Origin: an uncultured Photobacterium sp.
GTDB taxonomy: Bacteria > Pseudomonadota > Gammaproteobacteria > Enterobacterales > Vibrionaceae
Direction: 5' to 3'
DNA length: 64,000 nt
Assembly: GCF_947039875.1 (NCBI RefSeq)
Contig: NZ_CAMRAN010000022.1
Location: 1-64,000 of the forward strand
Part shown: in pieces, positions 18,612 to 29,840 of the stretch
How positions within the stretch are numbered: position 1 is the stretch's first letter
How the letters are laid out: every line of letters starts with the position of its first letter
Translations under genes and position numbers: made by a program
The notes under the pieces: generated by a model
Told to the model about the DNA's origin: nothing
What the model saw: the letters and a program-made list of their open reading frames with translations, nothing else
Databases searched by the model: none

Positions 18612-20626
18612 TAGTGTTTCTCCAACTGCGATACAAACGCCCGCACTTCTGCTGGCAATGCCATGTCATCACCATATTTTGGAATAACAGGTATTTCAGC
18701 ATCCATTAAACGCATCCCTTTATCCGCTTGGTATAACTGCTTGGCACGAATATAGTTATATTTACGTTGCGTCATACCATCAGCACTCATGTCATCACGT
18801 AAAATCGTTGGACGAATGAAAATCATCAAGTTGGTTTTTTCGGTTTGATTATTGGTCGAACGGAATAACGCCCCCAATACCGGAATATCACCTAAGATCG
18901 GCACTTTTTGCTCAGACTCAAGGGTTTTCTCTTGCATCAAACCACCCAATGCAATCATGTTGCCATCTTTAACTAATACTGATGTTGTTAATTCACGCTT
19001 ATCAAATCGAATATCAACCGCACCATTTGCATCAGCAACTTGCGATACCACTTGTTCGATCTTCATTTGTACTGAGTCACCCTCGTTAATTTGCGGGGTC
19101 ACTTTCAGTTGAATACCAACATCTTTACGTTCTACTGTAGTAAATGGGTTATCGTTATTTGATCCCGTTTGCGAACCAGTCGTCACAGGCACTTCTTGAC
19201 CAACCGATAAATTCGCTTCTTGGTTATCCAAGACCGTAACGTTCGGGGTTGAAAGTACATTTACATTTCGGTTAGATTGCACTGCAGTGACTAATGCCGT
19301 CCAATCACCCAATGCAATTGCAGCCGCGGCACCTTTAACACCACCAAGGAAGGTAGCCATTGGTGCTAAATCACCACTTTCGGTAGTTTGATACGTATAA
19401 GGTACGCCGTCAGAATCGTAACGCGTTTCAGTGGTGGTAGTATCTTTACCCGCTTCTTGGGCTGATAATAATCCACCAATCGGTGCACTGCTGTTACCAA
19501 ATTGAACCACACCACCATCTTCAGAGCCCCACTGAACACCAAAGTCGACCCCTTCACCTTCCTGTACTTCAACAATCATCGCTTCAATGTGAACTTGCGC
19601 GCGACGGATATCGAGTTGTGAAATAATCGATTCTAAACGTTTCATTACATCCGCAGGCGCTGAAATAATTAATGAATTCGTTGATACATGAGCGGAGATC
19701 ATTACATCATCTTTATTTGAGCCCTGACCTTGACTAGCATTACCTTTGGTTGATGCTTTCACATTTTCAGATACCCCTTTAAGAACATCGACTAAATCTT
19801 CTGCTTTGGCATATTTAAGATAAAACACACGACTGTTGCCACTTACCGCCATCTCTTTATCTAATCGGTGAATCAGATTTTTTAGGTACTCACGTGCTTT
19901 AGGGTCGCCAGAAATCAACACCGAGTTAGTCCGTTCATCAGCAACAGCTTTAGGGATAAGAAAACCTGGAGTTGATGATTCAGTACTTTTATTCAATGAA
20001 TCAATAATACGTACCATTTCTGATGCTGATGCATTATTAAGTGATACCACGGTAACGTCTTTATTACCGGCACGGTCAACTCGCTCAATGATTTCAGCTA
20101 AGCGGTTAACAACCGCAGCACGACCAGTGATCATAATGATATTGGCAGGATCATAATGGACAACATTACCCGCACCAGCATTATCATTTAGCTGGCGTAA
20201 TAATGGCGAGAGCTCACGCACTGAAACATTCTTCACCGCAATAACACGCGTCACAACCGCATCACCAGGAATGTTTTTATCATTCGCGCCAACCACTGGA
20301 ATCGCAGCTGTTTTAGCATCTTTATCACGAATAACTTTCATGACACCATCTTCCGTAGTTACAACAGCATAACCATAGACATCAAGCACATTCAGGAAGA
20401 AACGGTAATATTGTTCTTCGTTCAATAAATCATAGCTACGCACATTCACTTGCCCGCGCACAGCTGGATCAATAATGATCGTTTTATGTAAGGTGCGGCC
20501 AACTATATTGATAAATTCTTGAATGTCAGTCCCTTTAAAGTTGGCACTTAATTCATCAGCCATCGCTTGACTACACAACAAGCCACTCGCTAACAATAGG
20601 GCACTTTTTCCCATCCATTTTTTCAC
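18611..20626 (-). CDS. gspD: type II secretion outer membrane secretin D
   Basis: GspD forms the outer membrane channel. With the GTG start at 20626 (AGGAG six bases upstream), the protein begins with a clean signal peptide ending SQAMA-DE. Domains N0, N1, N2 and N3 follow, then the secretin domain with [14 protein letters not shown] near residue 590 and a C-terminal S-domain. A 15-base longer ATG reading (20641) would place the ribosome binding site inside the gene and is less likely. A Ser/Gly/Asn-rich linker is present in N3 (around [16 protein letters not shown]). Confidence 0.95.
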   Translation of the reverse strand: MKKWMGKSALLLASGLLCSQAMADELSANFKGTDIQEFINIVGRTLHKTIIIDPAVRGQVNVRSYDLLNEEQYYRFFLNVLDVYGYAVVTTEDGVMKVIRDKDAKTAAIPVVGANDKNIPGDAVVTRVIAVKNVSVRELSPLLRQLNDNAGAGNVVHYDPANIIMITGRAAVVNRLAEIIERVDRAGNKDVTVVSLNNASASEMVRIIDSLNKSTESSTPGFLIPKAVADERTNSVLISGDPKAREYLKNLIHRLDKEMAVSGNSRVFYLKYAKAEDLVDVLKGVSENVKASTKGNASQGQGSNKDDVMISAHVSTNSLIISAPADVMKRLESIISQLDIRRAQVHIEAMIVEVQEGEGVDFGVQWGSEDGGVVQFGNSSAPIGGLLSAQEAGKDTTTTETRYDSDGVPYTYQTTESGDLAPMATFLGGVKGAAAAIALGDWTALVTAVQSNRNVNVLSTPNVTVLDNQEANLSVGQEVPVTTGSQTGSNNDNPFTTVERKDVGIQLKVTPQINEGDSVQMKIEQVVSQVADANGAVDIRFDKRELTTSVLVKDGNMIALGGLMQEKTLESEQKVPILGDIPVLGALFRSTNNQTEKTNLMIFIRPTILRDDMSADGMTQRKYNYIRAKQLYQADKGMRLMDAEIPVIPKYGDDMALPAEVRAFVSQLEKH

Positions 20627-20676
20627 AAAAAACTCCTGCATAATCGCATATTCATTTCAAGCTAAGCACTAAGTTG

Positions 20677-21579
20677 TTATTGCAGCTCTATGTGGATATC
20701 ATGTAACTGACCGTTGCGTTCAACCGTCAGTGTAAAATCAGAGGCTGAAGACAACTCACCCCAAAGTTTGGTCATAATTGTAGAATCGATCAGACTATTA
20801 CCGTTAATTTTCACTGCAAGGTCATTAGCTTTAAGACCGACCTGATCAAATAAAATTCTATTTTTTCCTGGATTAACGCGATAGCCTTCAATTTGGCCAT
20901 CTTTTTTTACCAAAGATAAACGAATGTAGCGAAATAAGCTTTGTGGCTCAGATAAAATTTCTTGTTTTATTTTGGCAAGTTCAGCGCTATTGCTGCTATT
21001 TTTCTTTGGCGCCACAATGTCCGTCGTCGAAGGCTTGATAAATTTCAATCCTTCTAGCATTAATGTTTCATCACGACCGTTATTTCGAATAATCACCCGA
21101 TCGTTATAAACCGCAATTAGAGTTGCACGTGTGTTATCGATCACTTCATTGATACCATACGTATTTTGTTTACCGTTATTGGTCACCACAGCTAATGCTT
21201 TTGACGGGGTTGAACTAGCAACCACCCCCACTAACGTTAATCGCAATTGTGTTTGAGGGGCATCTTGTTTAATCGCCGTTTTCGTAACAGCATCGGCTTG
21301 ATAGCGACCAAACAAATTTAAGCTTAATAATTCATTGACGGGTATTTGTTGTTGGGCGGTATCAACGGTTACCACAAGAGGTTGCCAGCGAGCAACAGCA
21401 GGAGCGGGTTCGACAATAGACCACACTAAACGACCTGTAACCCAAGCCAATATCACAACCAAAATACAAGTTAAAATACGCGTGGCAGATTGTAATGATA
21501 ACGGACATTTGGTTGTTGCAGCAGTAAACCACTTTGAAGTAAGCATAGTGAAATCCATTGTTAAAATACCAACTACCAT
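20677..21579 (-). CDS. gspC: type II secretion protein C
   Basis: This is the first gene of the T2SS operon. GspC connects the inner membrane platform to the secretin. It has one membrane segment (about residues 34-52), the periplasmic homology region (LFGRYQ ... LTLVGVVASS) and a C-terminal PDZ domain (about 205-300) thought to help select substrates. The start is uncertain: ATG codons at 21579, 21558 and 21546 are in frame and none has a strong ribosome binding site. It is divergent from hslR, so the operon promoter should lie in 21580-21830. Confidence 0.9.
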   Translation of the reverse strand: MVVGILTMDFTMLTSKWFTAATTKCPLSLQSATRILTCILVVILAWVTGRLVWSIVEPAPAVARWQPLVVTVDTAQQQIPVNELLSLNLFGRYQADAVTKTAIKQDAPQTQLRLTLVGVVASSTPSKALAVVTNNGKQNTYGINEVIDNTRATLIAVYNDRVIIRNNGRDETLMLEGLKFIKPSTTDIVAPKKNSSNSAELAKIKQEILSEPQSLFRYIRLSLVKKDGQIEGYRVNPGKNRILFDQVGLKANDLAVKINGNSLIDSTIMTKLWGELSSASDFTLTVERNGQLHDIHIELQ

Positions 21580-21830
21580 TAAACAGATAAGTGAAGTGCC
21601 GTTGCACTATAAAATTGAACTGACAATGATCGCCTGTTAATGACTGAAATACTATCTAATAATCCACACAAAACACCATAGTATCTAAGAATTTACTGAT
21701 TTTTTGTAATAAATTCTTACTCAGTGATTGAAATCCTCGGCTAATATCACCATTTATACTAAATAGTCACATTACTGCGGTTATCTGTAGAATGTGATAA
21801 TTTATCGTTTCAGCAAATAAAGGCACCGTA

Positions 21831-22241
21831 ATGAAGCAAAACACCTCGAATCTTAAGCAGGTTCGTCTTGATAAATGGTTATGGGCTGCCCGCTTTTACA
21901 AAACACGTTCAATTGCTCGCACTATGATCGATGGCGGTAAAGTGCAGTACAATGGTCAGCGTTCAAAACCAAGTAAAATTATTGAACTTGGCGCAACGGT
22001 AAAATTACGTCAGAGTAACGATGATAAAATAATCATCATTGAACAAATTTCTGACTGCCGCCGTGGCGCACCAGAAGCACAACTGCTCTATCGAGAAACG
22101 GCAGAAAGCATTACAGCCCGTGAACAGACGGCAAAAATGCGTAAACTCAATGCTTATGACAATCCAAGTCCAGAAAAACGACCGGATAAAAAGCAACGCC
22201 GCGACATTATGCGATTCAAAAATATTAACTCATCTGAATAA
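21831..22241 (+). CDS. hslR: heat shock protein 15 (ribosome-associated)
   Basis: HslR/Hsp15 binds free 50S subunits that carry a stalled nascent chain, helping to recycle them. The protein has 136 residues with an S4 RNA-binding domain at about residues 8-65 (VRLDKWLWAARFYKTRSIA, GGKVQYNG) and a basic C-terminal tail. It precedes hslO, as in E. coli, with a 153-bp gap. Confidence 0.94.
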   Translation: MKQNTSNLKQVRLDKWLWAARFYKTRSIARTMIDGGKVQYNGQRSKPSKIIELGATVKLRQSNDDKIIIIEQISDCRRGAPEAQLLYRETAESITAREQTAKMRKLNAYDNPSPEKRPDKKQRRDIMRFKNINSSE

Positions 22242-22394
22242 ATAACTCAGTGCCACCCTATTAAATTATAATTTCAACAATGAGTGCTTTATTGCAACGG
22301 TTTAACCGCCTTGGTTGCGGCGTTGACCATAAAGTAATTACTGTTCATTTTATCCCTTTATTGGGTTGGCTCTATAGTTGGAGAATACATACTC

Positions 22395-23273
22395 ATGACA
22401 AACGATAGTTTAAACCGTTACCTTTTCGATGGCGCAGCCGTTCGCGGTGAATTGGTACAAGTAAGTCAAACTTACCAACAAATTATTGCGGATAAAAACT
22501 ACCCAGCACCAATAGCGACATTATTGGGTGAATTATTAGTAGCAACCAGTCTATTAACCGCAACCTTAAAATTTGAAGGTTCAATTACCGTTCAAATTCA
22601 AGGTGATGGTCCTGTCAGCCTAGCGGTAATCAACGGTGATCATAACCAACAATTACGTGGGGTAGCGCGTTGGAATGGCGACCTAGAAGCTGGAACTATC
22701 CATGACTTAATGGGTAAAGGTCATATGGTGATCACCATTGCCCCAACCAGAGGTGAGCGCTACCAAGGTGTTGTGGGTCTTGATGGCGATACATTAGCTG
22801 AATGTCTTGAAAGTTACTTCAAAAATTCAGAGCAATTAAAAACCCGTATTTGGTTACGTACCGGTGAAATTGACGGCCAAGTAAAAGCGGCGGGAATGTT
22901 ATTACAAATCATGCCTGATGGTACAGGTAAAGAAGGCGACTTTGAACATTTAGAAGCGCTAACTGAAACCGTTAAAGATGACGAGCTATTTACGCTTGAA
23001 GCACAAGATGTGTTATATCGTCTTTACCACCAAGAGCAAGTGCAATTATTTGAACCACAACCAGTAAGCTTTGAATGTGGTTGTTCTCGTGAGCGTAGTG
23101 CCGCTGCCATCATGAGTGTTCAACCAACAGAAATTGATAAAATCATTGCTGAAGATGGCAAAGTATCATTGCATTGTGACTATTGCGGCACGAGCTATGA
23201 TTTCGATAGTATTGATGTAGCAGCACTACGTGACAATAGTGCTAACGCTGCTGATAGTGATCAAATTCACTAA
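22395..23273 (+). CDS. hslO: redox-regulated chaperone Hsp33
   Basis: Hsp33 is a holdase activated by oxidative stress through disulfide formation and zinc release. The 292-residue protein has the C-terminal redox switch: CGC (about 234-236) and CDYC (about 264-267), which bind zinc when reduced. The N-terminal substrate-binding domain is typical. A strong intrinsic terminator follows 27 bp later. Confidence 0.95.
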   Translation: MTNDSLNRYLFDGAAVRGELVQVSQTYQQIIADKNYPAPIATLLGELLVATSLLTATLKFEGSITVQIQGDGPVSLAVINGDHNQQLRGVARWNGDLEAGTIHDLMGKGHMVITIAPTRGERYQGVVGLDGDTLAECLESYFKNSEQLKTRIWLRTGEIDGQVKAAGMLLQIMPDGTGKEGDFEHLEALTETVKDDELFTLEAQDVLYRLYHQEQVQLFEPQPVSFECGCSRERSAAAIMSVQPTEIDKIIAEDGKVSLHCDYCGTSYDFDSIDVAALRDNSANAADSDQIH

Positions 23274-23300
23274 TTCAAACGTATATCATTTTGTTATTTA

Positions 23301-23329
23301 AAGCCGACAATCATGTCGGCTTTTTTTAT
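23301..23329 (+). terminator. intrinsic terminator after hslO
   Basis: AAGCCGACA and TGTCGGCTT form the stem, with an ATCA loop and a run of seven to eight T residues on the plus strand. Confidence 0.9.
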
Positions 23330-23508
23330 CTTATTTTTAAATCCCATCATAGCCACACCGTATACAAGTTTACATTTCAACTTTATTTGTGCTTTTTTTG
23401 CAATCACGCAGAGTAAAAATTGACCACTATCACAACAAATAAAATTTAACATTTTCGCAAAATAAAACTCTTCACGATCTTGATGTTTTTACCTAAAATT
23501 AACAAAAT

Positions 23509-23533
23509 GATGGTCATTTTTTTGATGACCGTC
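23509..23533 (+). other. inverted repeat in the pckA leader region
   Basis: GATGGTCAT and ATGACCGTC can form a 9-bp stem (one G-U pair) around a T-rich loop, 69 bp before the pckA start. It lacks a trailing T-run, so it is not a standard terminator. It could be an mRNA leader hairpin or an operator. Confidence 0.4.
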
Positions 23534-23601
23534 CCTGATTTAGCGATTTAGGGTTGCTAGCATGATTGACAGTTAAACAACATCTTACCCTAGGAGCACC
23601 A

Positions 23602-25233
23602 ATGATCACTACTTGTGTCGATAATAAGGTTGCAAACAACATGGATTTATCCCAATACGGTATTACTAATGTTACAGATGTTATTCGTAACCCATCCTAC
23701 GAAGTTCTTTTCAATGAAGAAACAAAACCAGAACTTGAAGGTTACGAGCGCGGTATAGTTACTGAACTGGGTGCTGTATCTGTTGATACAGGCATTTTTA
23801 CAGGTCGTTCACCACAAGATAAATTTATTGTGCGTGATAACACAACCAAAGATACATTGTGGTGGTCAGATCAAGGTAAGAATGACAATAAAGCCCTCAC
23901 TCAAACAGCATGGCTAGATCTTAAAGAATTAGTCACCAACCAACTATCGAACAAGCGCCTTTTTGTTGTTGATGGTTATTGTGGTGCTAACCCTGATACT
24001 CGTCTTTGTATTCGCGTAATCACGGAAGTCGCATGGCAAGCACATTTTGTGAAAAACATGTTCATTCGTCCAACAAACGCTGAACTTGAAAATTTTGAAC
24101 CTGATTTTGTGATCATGAATGGTTCAAAGTGCACTAACCCTAAGTGGAAAGAGCACGGCATGAACTCTGAAAACTTCACTGTTTTCAACCTTAGCGAAAA
24201 AATGCAGTTGATTGGTGGTACATGGTACGGCGGTGAGATGAAGAAAGGTATGTTCGCGATGATGAACTACTTTTTACCACTGCAAGGCATTGCATCAATG
24301 CACTGTTCAGCCAACATGAGCCAAGAAGGCGATGTGGCCGTATTCTTTGGTCTTTCAGGCACAGGTAAAACAACCCTATCAACCGATCCTAAGCGCGCAT
24401 TAATTGGTGATGATGAACATGGTTGGGATGACCACGGCGTATTTAACTTTGAAGGTGGTTGCTACGCAAAAACGATCAACCTATCAAAAGAAGCAGAACC
24501 TGATATCTACAATGCCATTCGTCGTGATGCCTTGTTAGAGAACGTTACTGTTCGTGGTAATGGTTCAATTGATTTTGACGATAACTCAAAAACTGAAAAC
24601 ACCCGTGTTTCGTACCCAATTTACCATATCGAAAATATTGTTAAGCCAGTATCAAAAGGCGGCCATGCTAATAAAGTGATCTTCTTATCAGCAGATGCTT
24701 TTGGTGTATTACCTCCCGTTTCGAAGTTAACCCCAGAGCAAACTAAGTACCATTTCCTTTCTGGCTTTACTGCTAAATTAGCGGGCACTGAACGTGGTAT
24801 TACAGAACCAACACCAACGTTCTCTGCATGTTTTGGTAATGCATTCCTAACCTTGCACCCAACTCAATATGCAGAAGTATTAGTTAAGCGTATGGAAGCT
24901 GCGGGCGCTGAAGCTTACTTGGTAAACACAGGCTGGAACGGCACTGGTAAGCGTATTTCAATTCAAGATACACGTGCAATCATTGATGCAATCCTTGATG
25001 GCTCAATTGATGAAGCAAATACCAAGCAAATTCCAATCTTTAATCTAACGGTGCCAACATCATTACCTGGTGTTGATCCAACGATTCTTGATCCGCGTGA
25101 TACTTACACTGATCCACTTCAGTGGCAAAGCAAAGCTGAAGATTTGGCTGATCGCTTTATTACTAACTTTGATAAGTACACCGATACTCAAGAAGGCCAA
25201 CAATTAGTCACAGCAGGCCCACAACTCGGTTAA
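23602..25233 (+). CDS. pckA: phosphoenolpyruvate carboxykinase (ATP)
   Basis: PckA converts oxaloacetate and ATP to PEP, the first step of gluconeogenesis. With the ATG at 23602 (AGGAG upstream) it has 543 residues, close to the E. coli enzyme. The phosphate loop [11 protein letters not shown] (about 247-257), the metal-binding DDEHGW region and the [10 protein letters not shown] substrate motif are all present. A TTG 36 bases upstream is in frame but has no ribosome binding site. A terminator follows at 25260. Confidence 0.96.
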   Translation: MITTCVDNKVANNMDLSQYGITNVTDVIRNPSYEVLFNEETKPELEGYERGIVTELGAVSVDTGIFTGRSPQDKFIVRDNTTKDTLWWSDQGKNDNKALTQTAWLDLKELVTNQLSNKRLFVVDGYCGANPDTRLCIRVITEVAWQAHFVKNMFIRPTNAELENFEPDFVIMNGSKCTNPKWKEHGMNSENFTVFNLSEKMQLIGGTWYGGEMKKGMFAMMNYFLPLQGIASMHCSANMSQEGDVAVFFGLSGTGKTTLSTDPKRALIGDDEHGWDDHGVFNFEGGCYAKTINLSKEAEPDIYNAIRRDALLENVTVRGNGSIDFDDNSKTENTRVSYPIYHIENIVKPVSKGGHANKVIFLSADAFGVLPPVSKLTPEQTKYHFLSGFTAKLAGTERGITEPTPTFSACFGNAFLTLHPTQYAEVLVKRMEAAGAEAYLVNTGWNGTGKRISIQDTRAIIDAILDGSIDEANTKQIPIFNLTVPTSLPGVDPTILDPRDTYTDPLQWQSKAEDLADRFITNFDKYTDTQEGQQLVTAGPQLG

Positions 25234-25259
25234 TTTGAGTCCTCATTGAATTATCCATT

Positions 25260-25291
25260 AACAGCCTCTTTTATTAGGGGCTGTTTTTTAT
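25260..25291 (+). terminator. intrinsic terminator after pckA
   Basis: AACAGCC and GGCTGTT form the stem around a T/A-rich loop, followed by six T residues. It lies about 27 bp past the pckA stop codon. Confidence 0.85.
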
Positions 25292-25404
25292 CACCATATT
25301 TCACATTAATACACCAGCCAAAGCACTTGCTAAAAAATGGTTTTTCGCCCACCCTCAACAAGCCTTTATATTGATTTGATGCCTTCCGCTTACAAGGAAA
25401 AATT

Positions 25405-27432
25405 ATGCGACTGTTGAGCAAAGTAGTGCTTATTTTTATATTAATCGTCGTTGTGAGTCTGACCGCTCTAATTGGGTTATTACATACTCGTTATAATACG
25501 CCATTATTAAATTTTGCCCTCACACACCTATCACCTTACCAAGTGTTCGCTAAAAAGATTGATTACGATATTCGAACGCCTTATCAAATCACATTAGAAC
25601 AGGCAGAAATCACCCAGCACCAACAGGTATTGCTTAACGCTGATAGCATTACATTATGGTTATCCAAACCTAGCTTTACAGACCACAAACTGGAGTTTGA
25701 CGGTGTTCAGATTAATAATATTACCGCAGTAAACATGCCACTATTAAATCAATCGTCACCCGTAACGGTTAAGCGCTTAATACTCAATAACACCAATATA
25801 GACACCCCTGAATTTACAATGAAACACGGGGTAATTGAAATGGATAATTGGCAAACACCTCAACCAAATACGCCCTGGTGGCAGAGCTTTAACGGCAGCT
25901 TTAAAATGAGCGCCCCCAGCATCAAGTGGCACCAATTACAACTACAACAACTGCTACTCAATGCTGAAAAACACGATCAACAATGGCAATTTAATGGTAT
26001 TTCAGGCCTGTGGCACCAAGCGACGATCACCGCCCAAGCTCAGCTCGATAATCACAGTCACAATTTAACGATCGACCAACTCACCATTAGTCGCTTTCAC
26101 CTACAAGACCAACAGTTATTTGATACTTGGCGACAGCAATTTAGCCCCCCCATCACAGGCTTAAAAACCATTACATTTAACCGTATCGATGTGGTCAACA
26201 GTAGTATTGAGTTGCCACAGTGGGGAGCTGATGATATTAATTTATCGTTGGAAAATTGGCAGTGGCCACTCACTTACTGGCAGCAAAAAGACAGTCGCTT
26301 ATCGTTCAGTGCTGGCCATGCCCAATGGCAACAACTTAATTTTGAGCAACCATTAGCTGAATTACAATTTATGCCTCAGCAAGTAATCAGCCACGGTATG
26401 TCAGCCCATATTATGCAAGGTTTTGTTCGTGTTGATGGCTGGATCGATCCACAGCAACTATTTATTAATGATCTAAAAGCCAGTGGTATTAAATGGTTTG
26501 TAGATAAAAATTGGTATCAGAAATGGCAACAATGGCAGCAGCAATACACCGATGTGATAGCAAAAAAAATCAACATTAATAATAGTCAGATCACCTCTTC
26601 AGCAACAACTATTCCGTTTCAATTAGCGGGCATTGATATTGATGCGCAAGACACGGTACTGAAACAAAATAATCAGTGGGGATTATGGCAAGGTTCTATT
26701 GAGGCTAACTTAGGCTTTGGTAGTATCAATCAAATAGTGATGAACCAAGCCATCGCGACCATGCACAGTAATGCTGGCCAATGGCAACTGGATAAGTTAG
26801 TGCTGCCATTTAAGGATGGAATGTTAAAAGCACGGGCAAGAATATTACTTGAAACCCTATACAAACCATGGCGATTAACCATGATGGGCGATACCATGCC
26901 CGCTCAAATATTATACCGCTGGTTAGGATTACCACTGCCACTTACGGGGGCGATCGACACCCAAATAAAACTAAAGGGTCATGCGAGCAACTGGACCGAG
27001 GTTAAAACCCATTTAACAGGTAGTGCTAATATTGCCTTGCGTCAATTGGCATTAGATAACATCACCCCTCAACAATTATTAACCCAATGGCAGCAATCGA
27101 ATATTACCGTCAAGAGTCAATCAACAACAATGCCTACTATCGCATCACCGCTACAACTCACCACACCACCACAGACACTAACGGCACAAGATGGCACCAT
27201 CCAGTTATCCCCATCAACCATTACGGGTGATGATTTTAAATTAAATATGGCTGGTCGATGGAGCTTAGGTGATGCCCAACAACAGCAATTTCAACTGACA
27301 TTAACCACAGCCTGCCAACAATTAATCCGTTCATGGCATCACGGCGTTTCAACCTCAACTATTGATTCATTGTGTACAGGCAACACTAAATACGTCCCTG
27401 TAAAAGTGGATGAAACCGTTTTGCCACATTGA
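25405..27432 (+). CDS. AsmA family protein
   Basis: This 675-residue protein has an N-terminal membrane anchor (about residues 7-26) and a long beta-rich periplasmic part with the C-terminal AsmA-like region (LPLTGAIDTQIKLKGHASN at about 512-530). AsmA-type proteins are repeating beta-groove bridge proteins that carry phospholipids between membranes; TamB, YhdP and AsmA are the known members. This one is shorter and poorly conserved in sequence, very rich in Gln and Trp (QWQQ repeats). Its last 94 bases overlap the end of fabY on the other strand. Confidence 0.8.
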   Translation: MRLLSKVVLIFILIVVVSLTALIGLLHTRYNTPLLNFALTHLSPYQVFAKKIDYDIRTPYQITLEQAEITQHQQVLLNADSITLWLSKPSFTDHKLEFDGVQINNITAVNMPLLNQSSPVTVKRLILNNTNIDTPEFTMKHGVIEMDNWQTPQPNTPWWQSFNGSFKMSAPSIKWHQLQLQQLLLNAEKHDQQWQFNGISGLWHQATITAQAQLDNHSHNLTIDQLTISRFHLQDQQLFDTWRQQFSPPITGLKTITFNRIDVVNSSIELPQWGADDINLSLENWQWPLTYWQQKDSRLSFSAGHAQWQQLNFEQPLAELQFMPQQVISHGMSAHIMQGFVRVDGWIDPQQLFINDLKASGIKWFVDKNWYQKWQQWQQQYTDVIAKKININNSQITSSATTIPFQLAGIDIDAQDTVLKQNNQWGLWQGSIEANLGFGSINQIVMNQAIATMHSNAGQWQLDKLVLPFKDGMLKARARILLETLYKPWRLTMMGDTMPAQILYRWLGLPLPLTGAIDTQIKLKGHASNWTEVKTHLTGSANIALRQLALDNITPQQLLTQWQQSNITVKSQSTTMPTIASPLQLTTPPQTLTAQDGTIQLSPSTITGDDFKLNMAGRWSLGDAQQQQFQLTLTTACQQLIRSWHHGVSTSTIDSLCTGNTKYVPVKVDETVLPH

Positions 27433-28268
27433 ACATTAACATCAACCGTAATCCGTCCTTTTCGCTGTTGAGTAATACGATCAAAGTCCCCGCGTAAATG
27501 TTCAAGGGTGGTAACGGCGATTGGACGCTCGGTGACTGGAGCTGAATAACGAATGTGGCTATCAACTAAAATAATATTACCTTGTAAGCCACGCTCTTTA
27601 AGCAACAACCAAATAAAGCCCCAGCCCGCTAAGGTCGCCATCGTAAAAATACTGCCCGCAAACATAAATTCATTGGGATTAATATTGGCATTGAACAATG
27701 CGCTAACTTCAAATCGATAGCCGGTATATTGGTTAATTTTGATCCCCATTTTATCACTAATCGGAATCTGGCTTTGCCATAATGATTGTAGTTCCTGACA
27801 CCATTGAGGCTGACGAGCAACATCTGTCAAAGGCGACAGTAATTTCACCATTTGCTGATGACGTATAGGGCCACTCTCATCACTTAACTCGCCACGACTT
27901 TCAAAGCCATTTTTAATATAAAAGGGAATAGCCGCTTCACGGGCATTACACACTAACCGTTTTGCACCGTCATAACGTGCTAACGATTCCAGTGCCATTA
28001 ACACCATTCCACCTAGCCCGTGGTGTTGCGCTGCCGTATCAACCGCCATATAACGCACTTGACCTTCATTATCTGGCGTAATATACAAACGTCCAATTGC
28101 CACCACATTGTCATCATTATCAACCAACATTCGATGCGCGCTGACATCATCATAAGCATCACGCTCCGATCCTAACGGCATTTGCCATGGCTGACGTAAC
28201 ATTCGCCAGCGAAAATGATAATAACGTGCAAACTGTTGTTCGGTTTGCGGAGTGACTAATCGAAACAT
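27339..28268 (-). CDS. fabY: FabY/YiiD: GNAT acetyltransferase fused to a hotdog thioesterase-like domain
   Basis: This 309-residue protein has an N-terminal GNAT domain (about residues 1-150; GQVRYMAVDTAAQHHGLGGMVL is the acetyl-CoA-binding stretch). A C-terminal YiiD hotdog domain follows (about 165-309; NEFMFAGSIFTMATLAGWG). The E. coli homologue YiiD was renamed FabY after a role in starting fatty acid synthesis; I infer the same here. The order fabY-dtd-yihY is conserved in gammaproteobacteria. The gene end overlaps the AsmA-like gene by 94 bp. Confidence 0.88.
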   Translation of the reverse strand: MFRLVTPQTEQQFARYYHFRWRMLRQPWQMPLGSERDAYDDVSAHRMLVDNDDNVVAIGRLYITPDNEGQVRYMAVDTAAQHHGLGGMVLMALESLARYDGAKRLVCNAREAAIPFYIKNGFESRGELSDESGPIRHQQMVKLLSPLTDVARQPQWCQELQSLWQSQIPISDKMGIKINQYTGYRFEVSALFNANINPNEFMFAGSIFTMATLAGWGFIWLLLKERGLQGNIILVDSHIRYSAPVTERPIAVTTLEHLRGDFDRITQQRKGRITVDVNVQCGKTVSSTFTGTYLVLPVHNESIVEVETP

Positions 28269-28325
28269 GCATTCCCTCTCTTTTTCATCGACCGCTATTA
28301 AGTGCCCAAATTAAAAATCTAATAC

Positions 28326-28763
28326 TTAGACTTGCAACCAAAATGTCACCGGACCATCATTAACTAATGCTACTTTCATGTCTGCACCAAAGACTCCAGT
28401 TTCAGTAACAATTGGTTGCGCTTTACATTGTTCGACAAAATATTGGTACAAGCGTTCAGCTTCAATCGGCTCAGCTCCTGTCGAAAATCCAGGACGCATG
28501 CCTTTTTTAGTATCTGCCGCTAACGTAAATTGTGATACCACCAACACACTACCTTGTGCCTGTTGAACATTAAGGTTCATTTTATCGTCAGCATCACTGA
28601 AGATACGATAACCCAACACTTTATCCCGTAGTTTTTTGGCTTTGGTTTCATCATCACCTTTTTCAACCCCTAATAGCACCAACAAACCAGAGCCAATGGC
28701 ACCCGTTACTGTACCATCGACAACAACAGACGCTTCACTTACCCGCTGAATTAACGCAATCAT
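28326..28763 (-). CDS. dtd: D-aminoacyl-tRNA deacylase
   Basis: DTD removes D-amino acids (and glycine) mischarged onto tRNA. The 145-residue protein has both signature motifs of the dimer active site: [12 protein letters not shown] (about 77-88) and NDGPVTF with the invariant Gly-cisPro (about 135-141). It follows yihY by 9 bp and is probably co-transcribed with it. Confidence 0.96.
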   Translation of the reverse strand: MIALIQRVSEASVVVDGTVTGAIGSGLLVLLGVEKGDDETKAKKLRDKVLGYRIFSDADDKMNLNVQQAQGSVLVVSQFTLAADTKKGMRPGFSTGAEPIEAERLYQYFVEQCKAQPIVTETGVFGADMKVALVNDGPVTFWLQV

Positions 28764-28772
28764 TGCTGTTCC

Positions 28773-29693
28773 TTAATCTTCATTATAATCATGGTCGCTA
28801 TTGGTCACTGCGGTCGTTGGCAGTAATTGTGCTTGAGTAACATCCCAAAAACCACGTTCACCTAAACTTGCAGTGATCTCTGCTCCCAATAATACGATAC
28901 ACCAACACAAATACACCCATACAAACAAAATAGGGATCACTGACAATGCGCCATAGATCAGTTGGTAAGAATGAAAATGTGCTAAATAAATCACAAACCC
29001 TTTTTTACTCAACTCAAACAAAACACTGCTACATAACGCCCCTAACAACGCATGTTTAAATAACACCTTACAATTAGGCACTAGCGCATAAAGCAATAAA
29101 AAAGCCAAACCAGACATCATCGAAGGAAGCCATTGTAATGACTGCTGCACCGCGCCATGTAATACTTGATGCTCAAACAAAACCAATGAACCGACATAGG
29201 AACTCAATGCAATACTTGAGCCCAAAAGAATAGGACCTAAAGTGAGGATCATCCAATAGACCGCCAATGATATAATCCAACGCCGCTTTTTCTTCACTCG
29301 CCAAATATAATTTAATGACTTATCAATTGAAGAAATCAGCATCATGGCGACCACAAATAATGCCCCAATACCGACAATAGTCATTTTGCCTGCATTAACA
29401 ATAAATTCATTAAGGTAAGTTGTTACTACCTCACTGGTGGCTGGTACAAAATACGTAAGAACAAATTGTTGTACTTGATTACCAACACCAGCAAAAGCGG
29501 GCACCACCGACAATGCCGCAATTATTACGGTTAATAACGGTACTAATGATAATAAAGTCACATAAGCCATTGATCCTGCAGTTACAGTTAAGCGGTCATG
29601 GTTTACGCGCTGGATTAAATACCCAAAATATTCCATTATTCGTAGCAATCGCTGCCACAATACAAATTTCACAGGTTTTTTTTTGTCAGCCAT
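28773..29693 (-). CDS. yihY: YihY/BrkB family inner membrane protein
   Basis: This 306-residue protein has six predicted membrane segments (about 40-65, 100-125, 140-165, 185-205, 215-235, 245-270). The family motifs TAGSMAYVTLLSLVPLL and SSIDKSLNYIWRV are present. Proteins of this family were once called ribonuclease BN by mistake; their real role is unknown. It is the first gene of yihY-dtd-fabY. Confidence 0.9.
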   Translation of the reverse strand: MADKKKPVKFVLWQRLLRIMEYFGYLIQRVNHDRLTVTAGSMAYVTLLSLVPLLTVIIAALSVVPAFAGVGNQVQQFVLTYFVPATSEVVTTYLNEFIVNAGKMTIVGIGALFVVAMMLISSIDKSLNYIWRVKKKRRWIISLAVYWMILTLGPILLGSSIALSSYVGSLVLFEHQVLHGAVQQSLQWLPSMMSGLAFLLLYALVPNCKVLFKHALLGALCSSVLFELSKKGFVIYLAHFHSYQLIYGALSVIPILFVWVYLCWCIVLLGAEITASLGERGFWDVTQAQLLPTTAVTNSDHDYNED

Positions 29694-29840
29694 AATAGAG
29701 AATTCTACCTATACGTTATCAAATACAGCCATGCTATCGTTACACGCTGTAACTGTAGTTTATCTATTGAAATCGTTGCGTTAGCACTCTGTGATAATAT
29801 GACTTTTTGTTATTTCTCATCTCTCACCAAGGAGCAAAAT

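Noticed and set aside
23380-23450. Possible CRP site upstream of pckA
   Set aside because: TGTG and TCAC elements are present but not in the TGTGA-N6-TCACA arrangement.
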